From NCBI RefSeq assembly GCF_023159225.1, contig NC_063172.1, forward strand, positions 45,885,832-45,949,831: a stretch of DNA of 64,000 bases, in the 5' to 3' direction. The notes under the pieces were generated by a model. That model had not been told where the DNA came from. It did no database searches and worked only from the letters and a program-made list of their open reading frames with translations. The position numbers and the translations under genes were made by a program. This DNA comes from Perognathus longimembris pacificus. Its lineage: Eukaryota; Chordata; Mammalia; Rodentia; Heteromyidae. Shown here piece after piece: positions 24,501-37,599 of the stretch (positions within the stretch are counted from its first letter, which is position 1; every line of letters starts with the position of its first letter).

Positions 24501-25274
24501 CAAATGGGACTGTATCAAACTGCAGAGGTTTTCCAGGGCAAAGGATCTTATCAGAAAGCCCACAGATCGGGAAAAGATCTTTACTGGTCATACAACGGAC
24601 AAAGGCCTCATATCTAAATATATATCTAAAAAAAATAATTTCCCCCAAAACAAAACCTCAAAGAACCAACAGCCCCTCAACAAGTGGGCTAAAGACATAA
24701 AAAGAAACTTCTCTGTTGAGGAAATGAGAATGGCCAAGAGACATATAAAAAGTGCTATACATCACTGGTTACAAAAGAAATGCAAATCAAAACAAAATTA
24801 AGATTCCACCTCCTCCCAGTAAGAATATCCATTATCAAGAAAACTAACAATAAGAAATGTTGGAGAGGATATGGCCAAAAGGGAACCCTACTACATTGTT
24901 GATGGGAATGTAAACTGGTTCAGCCACTCTGGAAAGCGGTATGAAGATTCCTCAGAAGACTAAACATAGAGCTCCCCTATAACCCAGGAGCTCCACTTTG
25001 GGGCATCTACCCAAAAGATTACAAATGAGAACACATCAAAGCCACCAGAACAACAATGTTGGTCGCAGCACAATTTGTCATAGCTAAAATATGGAACCAA
25101 CCCAGATACCCCTAAGTAGACGAATGGATCAGGAAAATGTGGTACATATACACAACTGAATTTTATGCCTCTATCAGAAAGAATGACAATGCCCACTTCA
25201 TGGAAGAACTTGGAAAGATTTATATTCAGTGAGCCTGACCCAAAGAGACATGGACTCTATGGTTTCCCTCATAG
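21506..25274 (+). pseudogene. L1 ORF2, family B, degenerate
   Basis: Recognisable throughout: 'LQETHL', '[13 protein letters not shown]' followed directly by a stop, '[13 protein letters not shown]', 'GARQGC', FADD near 23573-23584, and a C-terminal zinc-finger remnant near 24857. Multiple stops and frameshifts break it into segments of under 115 codons. No coding function. Confidence 0.88.
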
Positions 25275-25814
25275 GGAATAATTAGCACAGGTTTAGGCTA
25301 GTCACAGCAGAGGATCACAAGAGCCTGATAGCTATACCCTCATGAAGACATAAGATGATGCTTAGTGAAAGAAACTCCATGTTATGGACATGAGTGTAAA
25401 ATCACTGTTGTAATTACTTTCAACATGGCATGTGAAACCATAGCTTCTTTTCTTGATCATCCTCTTGTATCCCCTTCCTGTGGTTGTACCTGCACTATCA
25501 CTATCTCATCTGAGTACACTGGATAATGTATATACTGGTATTAGAACCAGGGAAGTGAAAGGGAAGGTCAAAATCGAGAGACAAAGGATAAAAAGGCAAA
25601 TGACTGCAAATGCAATACTTGAAAAAACATTTGGTGTATACCAAATGAACAAGTCATGGGGGGAGAGGGAAAAGGGGAGGGGGAGGGGAACGTGCAAAAG
25701 GAGTTAACAAATATTACAAGAAATGTACCCATGGCCTTACATATGAAATTGTAAGTGCTCTGTACATCCCTTTGACAATAAATAATTATTACTAAAAAAA
25801 TAAAAATTAATCAT

Positions 25815-26472
25815 GTAGTTCTTTGTCAGTATTTTAAAAATCACCATCTTTTTATTATTTCCCATGTTCTCAGGTGTGTTTTACCTTTTAGAGTGTAGAA
25901 TGCTCCTGGTCTTTCTTATGGGTTTCAATAATATTGTGTAACTTTTTGGTTGTATTTAAAATATTATTCAAAAATTCTTCATCTTCCATGCTGCCAATGA
26001 AGGTCATTTTTTTTCTGAGATTCCTCAGCCCTCTGCTTCTTTACTAATCACAAAAAGCAACCATCGTCAGAGAATGGGGTGCAATCATCAGGCCAGAACA
26101 CATCTGTACCACTTCAATTTTCTTTTATCTCTTTTCCCTGAGACTAATAGGATTAGGAAATAGATTGAAATCCGTAGAGCTCATCCGATCTACAAAGCTC
26201 ATTCCAGGAAACTGCTGTATTCCTGTTTCCAGCCAGCCAGAGTTGTATAAAACAATTTAACTTAAGCTGTATCATCTCTAAAATTTTCACCATAACAGAT
26301 TTGATCCCAGTAGTTGACCCACTAAAAGGGAGGATGAGCTAAGAGGCCAGGAGGCTCCAAATCCAACTGAACCTAATGAGAAAGAGAATAAGAATGGCAA
26401 TATGCAGAGAGAGAAATAGCTGCATACAAAGCAATCCAATAAAACAAAAGTTACTCAGCAAGACATACTTTT
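25815..26472. other. Noncoding, no feature recognised
   Basis: Unique-looking AT-rich sequence between the L1 and the SINE. No exon or splice structure could be supported. Confidence 0.5.
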
Positions 26473-26489
26473 AAAAGAATTGATAGAAA

Positions 26490-26700
26490 TGGGACTGAGA
26501 ATATGGCCTAGTGGCAAGAGTGCTTGCTTCGTATACATGAGGCCCTGGGTTCGATTCCTCAGCACCACATATACAGAAAATGGCCAGAAGTGGCGCTGTG
26601 GCTCAAGTGGCAGAGTGCTAGCCTTGAGCAAAAAAAGAAGCCAGGGGCAGTGCTCAGGCCCTGAGTTCATGGCCTAGGACTGGCCAAAAAAAAAAAAAAA
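26490..26700 (+). mobile_element. IDL-Geo SINE
   Basis: The best-preserved copy in the window. The left ID-like arm has an A box near 'tggcctagtggcaag' and B box 'ggttcgattcc'. The right arm has 'tggctcaagtggcagagtgc' and 'cagtgctcaggccctgag', then an A tail of about 16. The target-site duplication AAAAGAATTGATAGAAA is perfect (26473-26489 and 26701-26717), so the insertion is relatively recent. Confidence 0.96.
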
Positions 26701-26717
26701 AAAAGAATTGATAGAAA

Positions 26718-29700
26718 ACATAGTCTTCATGGTATTCAACTAAGGATATGGACTAGAACACACTGAACAATGTAAGACACATCAAGGAAGCTTTCATTTT
26801 CAATAAGAAAACTTTGTGGACAACATAATTTTTTTCTTCTTTGTATTTTACTCAAGGCAAGACTAAGACTAAGACATAACTACTCACAGAAGTCAAAGAT
26901 ATAATGCAACAAGTTGAAGAAAATAGGTCTGCTCAACTACTTCCATTTTCATTATTGAGGAAAGACATATGCCATAGAATGGAAAATTAAGAATCAGTAT
27001 TGCTGTGAGTCTATGGTTGAATAAAGGGGCATTGAGAGACCATATAGCTGCTCTTCTAACTCACAAGAATTGGAGGTCAGCTAATGTAAGAATTTCCATA
27101 TGTACTTAATTTTTTTCAGTGATTTCTGAAGATTTAGAGGACCTGTAAAGTGTTTACTTTTATTACTTTTCTTGAGAGATTTAGAAACTGAAATGCATAA
27201 AATTATATGCATGTTTCAGTATTGGACAAAAGTCTGGAATGATTTATATTGATAATTGATGAAGCTGGCTAACACTTGATTGAAATGGTTACACACTTTA
27301 TTCTAAGTTAGCTCAGTATTTTGGCAAGGTCAATAGACAAACTTCAAAATCTGTGTGCATATAGTCTTTGAATTTTAGCAATAAATTTGAGTAGGTTTTA
27401 TCTACCAAATGAGAAATGAGTGCTCTGTGACAAACGGTGTTTGGTAAGTTTTTGTTCTTTTAGAAAAAAGTGAGGATGGTAAATTTTCTTTTATTTATCA
27501 TGGAGTTTCTGCACAGATCATGTAGCAGATATTCATAAATGTTAGTGCTTTACTTAGTTGAAGGAATGGGTGTAGAATAGTCCATTCAATGTTAGCTGGT
27601 TAGCCTAAGTACATTTGTGTGAAGACGATGCTAAATGAAACATTGCCAAATGGCTTTTATTTCTAACTCATGGATGCTTCTGGCTAGAATGTTTGCTAGC
27701 AATGATGCAGTTGGCTCTGAATCTCCTTTTTATTTAGAAACATATTCATGATTATTATCAATTAGAATGAGACATTAGTGTCAACATTGTAAAGAAGTAG
27801 TTCAGTGATAGAGTAGTGTTTTAAATTTTTTATGAGGTGTCCAGGTCTTTGATGGAATATTCTGTATCACAAAACATCTGAAAGCATTTTAAGCTTTGTC
27901 TCCAGAATTGCAGTTATTTTCTCTGTGTGATATTATGAATAACTTGAGGTTGTATATTTAATGAGCTCAAAATTCTTTAACTTAATATATCTAGTTTTAT
28001 TTTACAAGCAGCAAGGAATCTTTGACCTAACATCAGATAGAAGAGTTGGCAAGTATTGTATATGGCACTTTTGTGATGCAGATTTCAGCTAATGGACCAT
28101 GTAATTATGATGACCAATTGGTAATGTAGTTGGAGAAATTCCAAAAACAGTTATATGAAGTCACCCTACCAATTATAGTGCTTTTACCACTTACTTTTCC
28201 TGGGGATTAATAATTCCTTTCATTTAGTTTATAGAGATTCCTCAACAAATTTAACAATATTTCAATTTATAATGGAAGAAATCACGTTATCATATCTAAT
28301 TTCACAGTAAAGTATAGGAAATGAGACACATAGCTCATCTGCAAATATCTATGATAGCTCTAGCTTGTACTTCCTTATGTAATAGTACTTTCATAATTAC
28401 ATTTTATCTCACTAATATTGAGTGTACATAAATGAATTCAGAATATATTGATCTTTTTGTCAAGGATTAGTAAATAATCCAAACATAGGTGAAAGGCAAA
28501 GAATTACATACATAGATGACTTAATTCTTTTTAGATAGACAGTGCCAGTATGTAATAAAGTATGTTCTCTATAATTATAGCATTTTTTCTTCCTTATTAC
28601 CTTGGTTAGATTTTTCCCTTGATGCTGACTAAATGTTTATGGAACTAAATTGAGTCATCAGTATCACAGTCATAAACAAAATATTATTTTAAAAGGTGTA
28701 GTGCTAGTATTGACTTCAAACAAGAGTTTTAAATCATAAACTTTATCATATAATCTTTTTGTGAGCTTAATTCACAGTGTATTTGAGTCAACATGTGCTA
28801 TTTGAAATAATACATGAATAAATTCTCTATTCAGTTTTCTTGAATTGGAAATTACTTAGGTATTGTATTGTATTGTATAGGTATTGTATTGCTTTGAAAG
28901 AAATTGAGACACATGTAGAGTAATGTAATTATTTAGAATATTTGGCAGTCAGAACAGGAGCTATTGGTTTGATTTTCATCGTTGTAGTTTTCTTTATATT
29001 TAAAGTACTAAGAGATTGAAAAGTGTATTTATTTTGGTGCTGTTGTTTTACTTTCAATCCAAATATTCTATAAGTGATCTATAACATCTATTATATAAAG
29101 ATTTTTATGCTTGTATTGTAAGTGGTAAATGTGTAGCTATGTCTAAAAAATACATACTTCTTTCATGCTCTTCCTCTTCATATATGTAGGCATGAAATTA
29201 ACCAAAATCAATTTACTTTTAAATGAATAGCCAAGTCTCAAGACAAAAATAGAAACCTTCAAGTATTTTCTCTTTTCTCAATAACATAGAGTTATAATAA
29301 ATAAAATAATAAATAGATAAATAAAATTGCAAGATAACATTAGGGCTTTTTTTTAAATAATCTGGGAATATGAGTCATGATGACCTAGCATTTCAGGGAA
29401 CAGCTAAATAGGGATCAATATACTAGATTTTTTAGATTTAGAGAAATGGGAGAAATTTCCACAAAATTTTGTTTCCCTAAAGGTAAGATTTATCCTTACT
29501 AAAATGGAAACATGGAAATTGCACTTGTTAGAAAAAGTACAGATTTAAAAACCTGTTTGTTTGGAACAAGTAGCTATTGACTGTCATGAACTTGCCTAAC
29601 TTCTGGAGAGAAGGCGTATTCATGGAAGATGAATGTTGAGAAATTACAGCAATTGCTTGCTGTTGCAATGTTCTCTCATAGTAGACACTTTTAGAAATCC

Positions 29701-31572
29701 TCAATGGAATCTTTGTCATCCAGCTCATCATTTCAATTAGATTAAAATAATCAAATATCAACATACAGCTGAAGTACAAATGCATGTAAAATAACCATAA
29801 AGTACCAATTTTGAGCCTCCAGTACATCAGATTTGGAAATCATTGCTAACATAGAATAAAAAGAATAAAATGCTTAGAGAAAAATAAATATTAAAGCATG
29901 TTGAAAGAATGATGATTTAAAAGATAACAAAATAGTTATGAATTCATATTAGTCAAAGTAGGCTAGGCCATGCCGTAACAACAAAAAAAAAAAACCTTCA
30001 ACAACAAAAGTTCTTGGTGCTCATGTTCATTTTTAATCTGTTGCAGATGTTATGACACTAAGACTATTATCTTTCCTGTAGCAACTTGGATATCCACTCT
30101 TATTAATTCTCATGGATCTACCATCTTTACATACATCCTCTTCTTGCCAAAGGCTTGGGGAATTTGCAAGGTAGTAAATTGGTTTATCATATTTTTCTCA
30201 CAAGTCTGTTCACAACTCAACAGCTAGTATTATTATGAACAAGATGAAAATGTGTGGAAATATAGAATATAGTTTTTCATCTATATATTTCTAGAACTAA
30301 AAATTAATAATACATTGGTGCATTTGTTGAATATAAGCCCTAGTAGAAAAGATAAATAATAAACTAGGAATTATAAACTAATAATCATAGCTTAATAACA
30401 TAAATTAGATAAATGCAGCACAGAGATGATAGTATACAAAACCCTTGATAGTTACCTTAAGTGGCATAGAAAATAAATCAATTTTACTTAATACGTATGT
30501 AGTTAGAATTTTTAAATAAGATTAGAAATGGTTAGGGGATTAAATGATTTAAGATTTCTTTTGATCATTTATAAGAATATATTAAGACAAACATTGAAAA
30601 GGAAGAATATTTAGAAATTCATTTGTAGTCACAATAAAACAAAGTCACTAGATACCAAAGATAACTACTTATGAAGTTATTATCCAGACAAATGTTATCT
30701 ATAAATCAACAAAAATTATGAACTATATATAATTATAGCATTAAGCAAAGATATTTCAGACAAATAAGAGGCTAAAAAAGTTTACCTTAATAAAATGAAA
30801 TCCAGTTTGTATGATAGGGGAAAATAACTCAAAACAAGATAGAAAAAAAGTCTTTTGGAGACTAGCACAATTTCAATGAATAAAATTGGATCTTAAATAT
30901 TTTAAATATATAAATGAATCAGAATATGCTCACGTTCATTAGTAAGAAGTGAAACACAAACTTGATAATTCTGAGAAGTCTTTATGCATACATTCCAGAT
31001 GAGATGAATTGGTACATCCACTATTTGTAATTGTAAGAAACAGATTATTGCAATTTCCAAATATACATTAACAGAATAATACAGAAAATTAAGTCTATAC
31101 ACAAATGTGTGCAAACATAAGACAAAATGCTGTGTAGTATTGTGTTATTTATACAGGTAGGGATGGTTGCTTAAAATGAGGTTATACCTTTACTCAAATA
31201 TAAAGGGAGACAGACAAAATCCCCTAGACATGAAGGGTATTGAGAGTGTTTTCTTTAAACCTCAGCCCCTTTGCCTGCTGTTTTTGTCTTCTTGGAGATC
31301 TGGAACTTTCTTGGCTTTTAAAGTATATTTTTGAACACCTAAACAAACTCTGTACCTGTTTCAATCGTCAAGAGACAAATGACATTCATGCGCTTCTGAA
31401 TAGCTACTTCTAATTTTCCTTACAGTTTGTTTTTATCCTTGTAAGTAGGAGAACATTCCTATAACATTTCTAGTTCAAAAAGTATTTACTATGTACTTGC
31501 TATGTATCTGGCTAATACACCCAATATACGGCAGAGATAAAGAGCTCCAGCCTTTATTCATCTAGCTGATAG
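26718..31572. other. Mostly unique noncoding DNA
   Basis: 4.9 kb with almost no recognisable retrotransposon apart from the old repeat at 29955-30230. A small pentanucleotide-like TATTG repeat occurs near 28861-28890. No gene, exon or RNA could be supported. The lack of young repeats is notable beside the L1 clusters. Confidence 0.5.
29955..30230 (+). mobile_element. Ancient MER-type interspersed repeat, family unresolved
   Basis: The order of blocks 'taggctaggccatgccgtaa', 'aacaacaaaagttcttggt', 'gctcatgttc' resembles a widespread ancient mammalian repeat beginning 'taggctaggctatgc...'. It is heavily diverged. I recognise the pattern but cannot name the family with confidence. Confidence 0.35.
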
Positions 31573-32165
31573 TGTGCCAGGATGGATACTACAGTGAATA
31601 ATGTTAAATTTCTTCCAAAATGCTTATCCCTGTACCAAGAAAACTCTAAGCATGTTACATTACACTGCAAAAGGAACTTTGCAGTTGTGATTAAGGTTGC
31701 TGATCTTGATGTTGAGAGATTGTCTCATATCAATTCTTACAGCAAAAATACTTTCTGATTGAAGTCAGAGAAAGATGGAGGGCATAAGAGAAGCCAGATG
31801 AGATAAGACATGAGAAGGATTTATCAGTGGTTCTTGGCTTTGAAGGTAAAGAGGGCATGAAACAGGACTCAGGTGACATTTAGAAATTGAGAACAATTCT
31901 TGGCCAAGAGCCACCAGAAAAATAAGAATCTCACTTTTATAATTGAATGGAACTGAATTCTGCCATAAGCCTTAAAACAGATTTTTCCTTACAGTTTTTA
32001 GAAAGAGACATAGTCCTGCCTGCCTATCTCTTCATTGTAGACTTGTCCATCTTAACCAAGACTGAGTCCTCTCTGGCTATGTCCTATGGAAATGGTTAGT
32101 GACAAGTATTTATTTCTTTAAGCCACTAATTTTTTTATACACTTAAATAGCTATTACCACACAGT
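31573..32165 (+). mobile_element. MLT1-type MaLR LTR
   Basis: Starts 'tgtgccaggatggatac'. It contains the diagnostic 'aaaaggaactttgcagttgt' and 'gattaaggttgctgatcttg' blocks, a 'ggctttgaaggtaaagaggg' block, 'aagagccaccagaaaaataa', and the 'tttctttaagccactaa' end. Full-length for this ancient, non-autonomous ERVL-related LTR family (about 590 bases) but diverged. Confidence 0.8.
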
Positions 32166-32442
32166 TTAAGGGTAAAGAAGATGACACATGGCAAAGGATA
32201 CTAAGGGAGTTTGCTTAAAGATGTTCTGAGAACAAAAATACAAGAATAACTTTTTAACATTGGCTTTTGTTTATTGAAACATCACTGATAATACCAATAT
32301 TGCCTTGAAAAATATATGAGAATACCTATCCAGTGTTCTATGTACTGCAGAAATGGTGTAGATGATTCACTTTACAAAAGGGCAAGGTAGAATACAAGTT
32401 GCCAAGAAAGCCACAGTCTAGGGACCAAATCTGGTCTGATAG

Positions 32443-32443
32443 A

Positions 32444-32476
<33 letters not shown>

Positions 32477-32494
32477 CTCTATCTCTCTCTCTCC
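32443..32494. repeat. (CT)n microsatellite
   Basis: CT dinucleotide run interrupted by a short ATATAT segment near 32471. Confidence 0.9.
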
Positions 32495-32703
32495 CACATG
32501 GCTTATGAACTAAGCAGTAATTTTTTACAATTTCAGATGGTTTAAATCAATTACCAAATGAAGAATAATATGTGGCTTATAACAATATTGTGAAATTAAG
32601 ATTTCAGTGTCCATAAAGTTCAATTGGAATATGGTAAAAAATTGTGTTGTCTATGATTGCTTAAAATGACAGTGCTGACAGACTGTGGTGGAAAAAACTC
32701 AAT

Positions 32704-32921
32704 CAGAGCTAGGAAAGTGGCTTAGTGGTAGATTGCTTGCTTACTATGCACGGAGCCCTGGGTTCGATTCCTCAGTACCATATAAACAGGAAAGGCAGGA
32801 AATGGTGCTCTGACTCTAGTGGTAGAGTGCTAGCCTTGAGGAAAAGAAGCTCAGGAACAGTGTAAAGGCTCTGAGTTCAAACCTCAAACAGGCAAAAACA
32901 GATAAACAAACAAAAATCCTC
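32704..32921 (+). mobile_element. IDL-Geo SINE, diverged
   Basis: The left arm has 'tggcttagtggtagattgct' and 'ggttcgattcctcagtacc'. The Geo arm has 'tagtggtagagtgctagcct' and 'ctctgagttcaaacctc', with an A-rich tail. The flanking duplication is AAAAAACTMAAT (32692-32703 and 32922-32933, one mismatch). The left arm is closer to a classic ID element than the copy at 26490. Confidence 0.88.
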
Positions 32922-32933
32922 AAAAAACTAAAT

Positions 32934-34612
32934 TAACTGCAAAGCATTTAGAGAAAGATGATGAAGGCTCCTGATATGCAGAATAAGTCAAGCATAAGTG
33001 ATCATGGGAATATGTACAAAGGAACAAGTGCAATGTCAAGAGTGTATGTGCTTGTGCACAGAGCAGGAAAGGTTAAATGAGAGACTTGACAATTAAGATG
33101 ATGTTACAGAAATGGAATTAGGATTAGATATCTCAGAAAGTATGATGAGGCTGAATAAAAAATATTAATTCAGTCATTGATAGTTACCTTTAAAACAATT
33201 CGGTTGTATAGAAGATGAGGATACTTCTTAGTTTTTAGAACTCTTCTTGGTGCTCTAAAGATTTAAGACTAAAATATCCAATAAGTTCAGAATTTATACT
33301 TATCATCCAAGTTCTGTGGAAGACAAATGCCTTGCTATCTAGAGTTTTTAAATTTATTTTATATTTATAGTTCTCCTTTGGTTTTGTTCTGATTAAAATT
33401 AAATTTTTTAAATGTGGTTCTTGTTGTCTCCATTTTGCTAAGTATGTTTTCTTGTTCTCCCCTTGCTGAAACTGAGATATCATCTAAATGCTACAATGCT
33501 TGTTAATATTAGTAATATTTCATAGTCACTTACTGAGTCAAGCTGTAGTGATGATCTCAGGTATGTAAAATTATCAAATCTTTCATGGTGGGAGATCCAG
33601 GCTTTTATGTTCTGGCCCTAGTAAAATAAGTTAACAATTTCTTGTATTGTGCCTTGCTGACTGTGAAGTGGTTAGTTTGCATCTTTTAGACCTCGACAAC
33701 ATCTAAAGAAGTGGCTTTTTTACAGGACTGTTAAAATTAAAGAACTGTAGAATTACATAGTAATAAGTGTCTTAATAATTCAATTTGTCATGGCAACACA
33801 CAATTAAAACTTTCCTTTGGGACTAGAGAGAAAGAATCCCCCAGTTGTTTCTACAGAAGCCAATATATAATGAGAAGAACAATTCAAGTAAATGGAACTG
33901 AGTTTTATAAAGAAAAGGCAAATAAAAGTAAAAAGTTTTTAACAAGGAGATTATTACTACATTTCATGATACCGCAGTTTTTCTAATACCATTTACCTGA
34001 CTTTTATTATTCTCAGTTAGTAGTACTATTCGTTTTTATTTGGTAGGGAATGGAGCATTGCATTTCTTTCTATAACCATTACCAAAATTATCATTTTTTT
34101 CTGGATTAAACATAACTACTACAAAATATTACTTTGTCTTCAAGACAATATATGATATATTGATACTATATTACACTAATATATTGAAACAACTATGCAT
34201 AAGTTAATCAAAGAGGTATTTATACATGTGTATCTGTATCCATATTGACATATTTATAATGTAAATATTTGACTAACTTCTCTATTCTTTTGCTAATTGT
34301 AATAAAAGTCATTCCAAGTTACTTTTACAATGCTAGATTATGAAATATTGGCTGCAGTGCTTATAATAAATTGTATTCTAATTTACATTTACGGTTATCA
34401 TTATTTATAGATTATTTACTTTTTATTTATTATAAAATGTCAGTTTATTTTTATTTCACTTCAAAATCTTTGCAACGAGGATGTATATGAGTTAACCTGT
34501 ATCTAAACTTTTTGAGTTAGTCTTACGTAGCTTTCATGGGACTATCATTTTTTTTTTTTTTTATATTTCAGTTAGACATGGATACAAATGCTAGCTTTGG
34601 TGCAAACCATCT

Positions 34613-34613
<1 letters not shown>
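32934..34613. other. AT-rich noncoding DNA, no feature recognised
   Basis: No exon, RNA gene or young repeat seen. Contains a T run near 34550-34561 just upstream of the (GT)n tract. Confidence 0.5.

Positions 34614-34614
<1 letters not shown>

Positions 34615-34660
<46 letters not shown>
34615..34660. repeat. (GT)n microsatellite adjoining a SINE tail
   Basis: About 23 GT units directly abutting the 3' end of a minus-strand Geo-type SINE, consistent with growth from the SINE's A-rich tail. Confidence 0.95.
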
Positions 34661-34663
<3 letters not shown>

Positions 34664-34667
34664 TTTG

Positions 34668-34764
34668 CTGGTTCTGGGATTTGAATGCAGGTCCTGGATG
34701 TGGTCCCTGACCTTTTCTTCCCGAGGCCAATGCTCTACCACTTGAGTCAAAGCTCCACTTCGGG
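34668..34764 (-). mobile_element. Geo-arm SINE fragment
   Basis: The reverse complement contains 'gactcaagtggtagagcatt' and 'cctgcattcaaatcccag', which are the A-box- and B-box-like parts of the Geo unit. No ID or B1 left arm is attached, so this is a 5'-truncated dimer or a monomer. Confidence 0.75.
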
Positions 34765-36890
34765 AATAGATGTTTACAATGTGCAATAGTATTATTTCAT
34801 TAATGATTTGCATTCCACAAATTTTATTCAACACTTGCAATGTATACTAAGTAAAGAGCTGGGATCCTTAGAAAAACATAGTAGTCATCCCTGTTGCTCT
34901 CCTAATGTTTATATTCAAGTTGGGAATGTGAAAATTTTTTGAAGAAAAGTGATGTCAGTGATGGTGATGATGGTTTTACATGTGGCCTCATTCTTCTTGG
35001 AAAATGTTAAATTGTGTAGATGTGCTCTTTGAGAAAAGCAGCACTCTGCTTGACAGGATTACTTAGACCAAGAGTAGTGTGACCTGAAAAATGTTAGAAT
35101 CCCTGTCACTCAAAATGGAATTGGCTTGTGACTTGTACATTTACCGGTACATTGTTCTGTGTTAGCCATAATTATTTGTTGACCACTTTATTTAACAAAC
35201 ACTTATAATAATTGAAAAGCTAGAGGAACACAAAATGCCATTTATATCAGTAAATATCTTCCATGATTTTCATTTTAAAAGACTTTATTATTACTTACAG
35301 CAAAAATTATAGTAATTATGATTTCTCCTAAGTCTATTTCTTCAGATTATTTCCAATCAATGCTGTAGATACATAGTTGTCCATTCCACTTTTGAATTGA
35401 GTTGCTTTCTGTCTCTCCCTTTAAACCTCATTATTTTTGCTATTTGTCTTTTTCTTTCAGTAGAGATTTGTTTTTGCATTCTTGTATTTGCACAGCAGGA
35501 ATACTATTTTAAACAAATTGCTATGTTCATCTGTTCTTCCTCTGAAATTGGCATGATTATATTTGGGTCTTTAGAGGAAGAATTATTGGAAGTAAGGAGG
35601 GGTTCAGCTTGCTTCAGCTTGACCTTGCTTTTGGACATTTTGCAGTGAGCAATACTTTTAGATTGTCATTTATTGTACTCTAAAACTGGAAGTAACAAGT
35701 TCATCATAAGAGAATATTGTTCAAAGCAATTATTTGAATGGTTTATATAAAACTACTTCAGAGTTAGAAAAAGTGAAATGGTTCATCTCTTGAATTATGT
35801 TATTATAGAAAGTGAAAAGTACAAAGTCCTAATTTATCAGTGATTTGGTAACAGTTTGGTAGGAGACTGGACACCTGTGGCTATTCTGATTCCTAGTGCC
35901 AAAAATACATAAAGCAGAAGGCAATAGCCAACTTCATGATCATTCTTATATTATCTTCTGTCTGTTCAATACCAGCGTTAATTTTCTCAACTGAGTTCTG
36001 TTCTTTTCAATTATACATTCTCTCAGAGTTGAAGTGTTTATAGGGTTTGTGGCTGTATGTGTACAAGTTATCAATAGATATTCTTTTCTTTCTGCCAAGA
36101 TTGAGAACATTTGGATAATACAAAGTATATATTTATTTAAGTATGACAGGCTCAGTATACTTCATAACTGTTTGTAATAAATTTACTTTCAAATGACTCA
36201 ACAATTAATGGTGACACGTTACGAGAACTGTTGAGCATGGTTTCATTATTTTTGCATTTACATAGTTTGTGACCGACAATATTTTTTAATCTAGGTTTCT
36301 AAACTACACAGCAGTTAGACATCAGAATATTCATGAAGTTTGAGTTATAATAACAATATTCTTTTTAATTTTAGTATCTTTTGATTTTCATTCAAAACAG
36401 GAATCACTTCTGAACTTAGCATACAATGTGTGTAAACACCATGACTCACTTGAGTCATAAAAAAGTGTTTGACCATCAGTTCTTGGGTTGACTGAATTAA
36501 TGAACTCTAGTAAGAAAATTTAAGTTCATCCCAAAACGTTCCTATAATCACACTGGAATGGATTTAATGTTTTAATCATACGCTTTACTTCATGCAAATT
36601 AAGGTTTGTACCCAAAGTTCAAAAGAAAAGTTTCACATATTTGATTTTCTTACGAATGGACTTTAAACTGCTGATGGATGGAATTTGGGGAGATCAAGGA
36701 AGTTTTTGTCACTCTACAATATTTTCTTTTTTGGTATTTTCATATGTAGTCTAAGATCCTCCATTAACAATTAATTATCCAGAATGTATTGGAAGAAGTT
36801 AGTGAGGCTTTGCATTAAGATATCCAATAGTACAAGGACAGGACTGAAGGAATAGTGCATATGTTAACTCTATTCTGTTGTTCAAAAACT
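34765..36890. other. Noncoding, no feature recognised
   Basis: Unique-looking AT-rich sequence. The 83-codon open frame at 35397-35648 lacks any recognisable domain and is not called. Confidence 0.5.
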
Positions 36891-36894
36891 GACT

Positions 36895-37288
36895 ATGGAA
36901 ATGAGATTTTCATTGTTTTTGCTATTTTTAATGTACTATGTGAAATTATTTCATTTTTCTTTCTTATGGTTTATCCCCTGTTTAACTCTATTTGATTTTG
37001 GTATCCTGTTCCTAGTATATATGTTTATCTGACATAGGGAAGGGAAGGGGAACATTAAAATGGTGAGACAAAGGATAAAGGGTGAATCAATGAAGCAGCA
37101 ACTCTCACAAGACTATATGTTGGAAATTAACTGAACAACTTGGGGCAGGGGTTTGGAGGGAAGAGAAGGTAGGAGAAAAATGAAGGAGGGGGGAAACAAG
37201 TTGGACAAGAAATGTACTTACTAACTCATGTATGTAACAGTAACAACTCTGTATATCACCTTGATAATAAAATTAATTAAAAAAATAA
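36895..37288 (+). mobile_element. L1 3'UTR tail, family C
   Basis: 5'-truncated L1 3'UTR related to 54852-55275: 'ttttaatgtactatgtga', 'atggtttatcccctg', 'tatatgtttatctgacata', a G-rich tract at about 37140-37195, 'tgtatatcaccttgataat', and an A-rich end. No ORF2 is present. Confidence 0.85.
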
Positions 37289-37599
37289 AAAGTATGACAG
37301 AAATAGATGAAATTAGAACCTGAATAAAACACTGAAGAGACACAGAATAGAAAGAACATACTGTAACATAAAAAGAGTATGATAAGAAAATCTTTAAAAT
37401 ATGACTTTTAAATATGATTACTTACATTCACAATGTCAGGGTACTTACCTACACCTTCTTACCCTTACTTTCTTTCTATAACCATCATGTTCAGGTCATA
37501 TCAAAGCCTCTGTTTGTTTATATTTTGAACTAGAAATTGCCTGTATTCTAACCTCCTGATCCAACAGCAATAGAATGAGGTAATGGCTTAATCTTTGTG

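Larger units (their letters stand above)
19790..25800 (+). mobile_element. Near-complete LINE-1, family B, degenerate
   Basis: A 6.0 kb L1 lacking most of the 5'UTR. Its first bases align with about 48970 of the full-length copy at 47384. It has ORF1, ORF2 and a 3'UTR with a G-rich tract (about 25658-25689). The target-site duplication is TAAAAATTARTCAT (19776-19789 and 25801-25814, one mismatch). ORF1 contains two later L1-tail insertions and a 33-base A run; ORF2 carries many stops. It is clearly older than 47384-54765. Confidence 0.92.

Noticed and set aside
26490..26570. tRNA-like gene (A and B box, GGTTCGATTCC)
   Set aside because: This is the ID/tRNA-Ala-derived left arm of a SINE, with a tail and target-site duplication. 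It does not fold as a full tRNA and recurs across the window.
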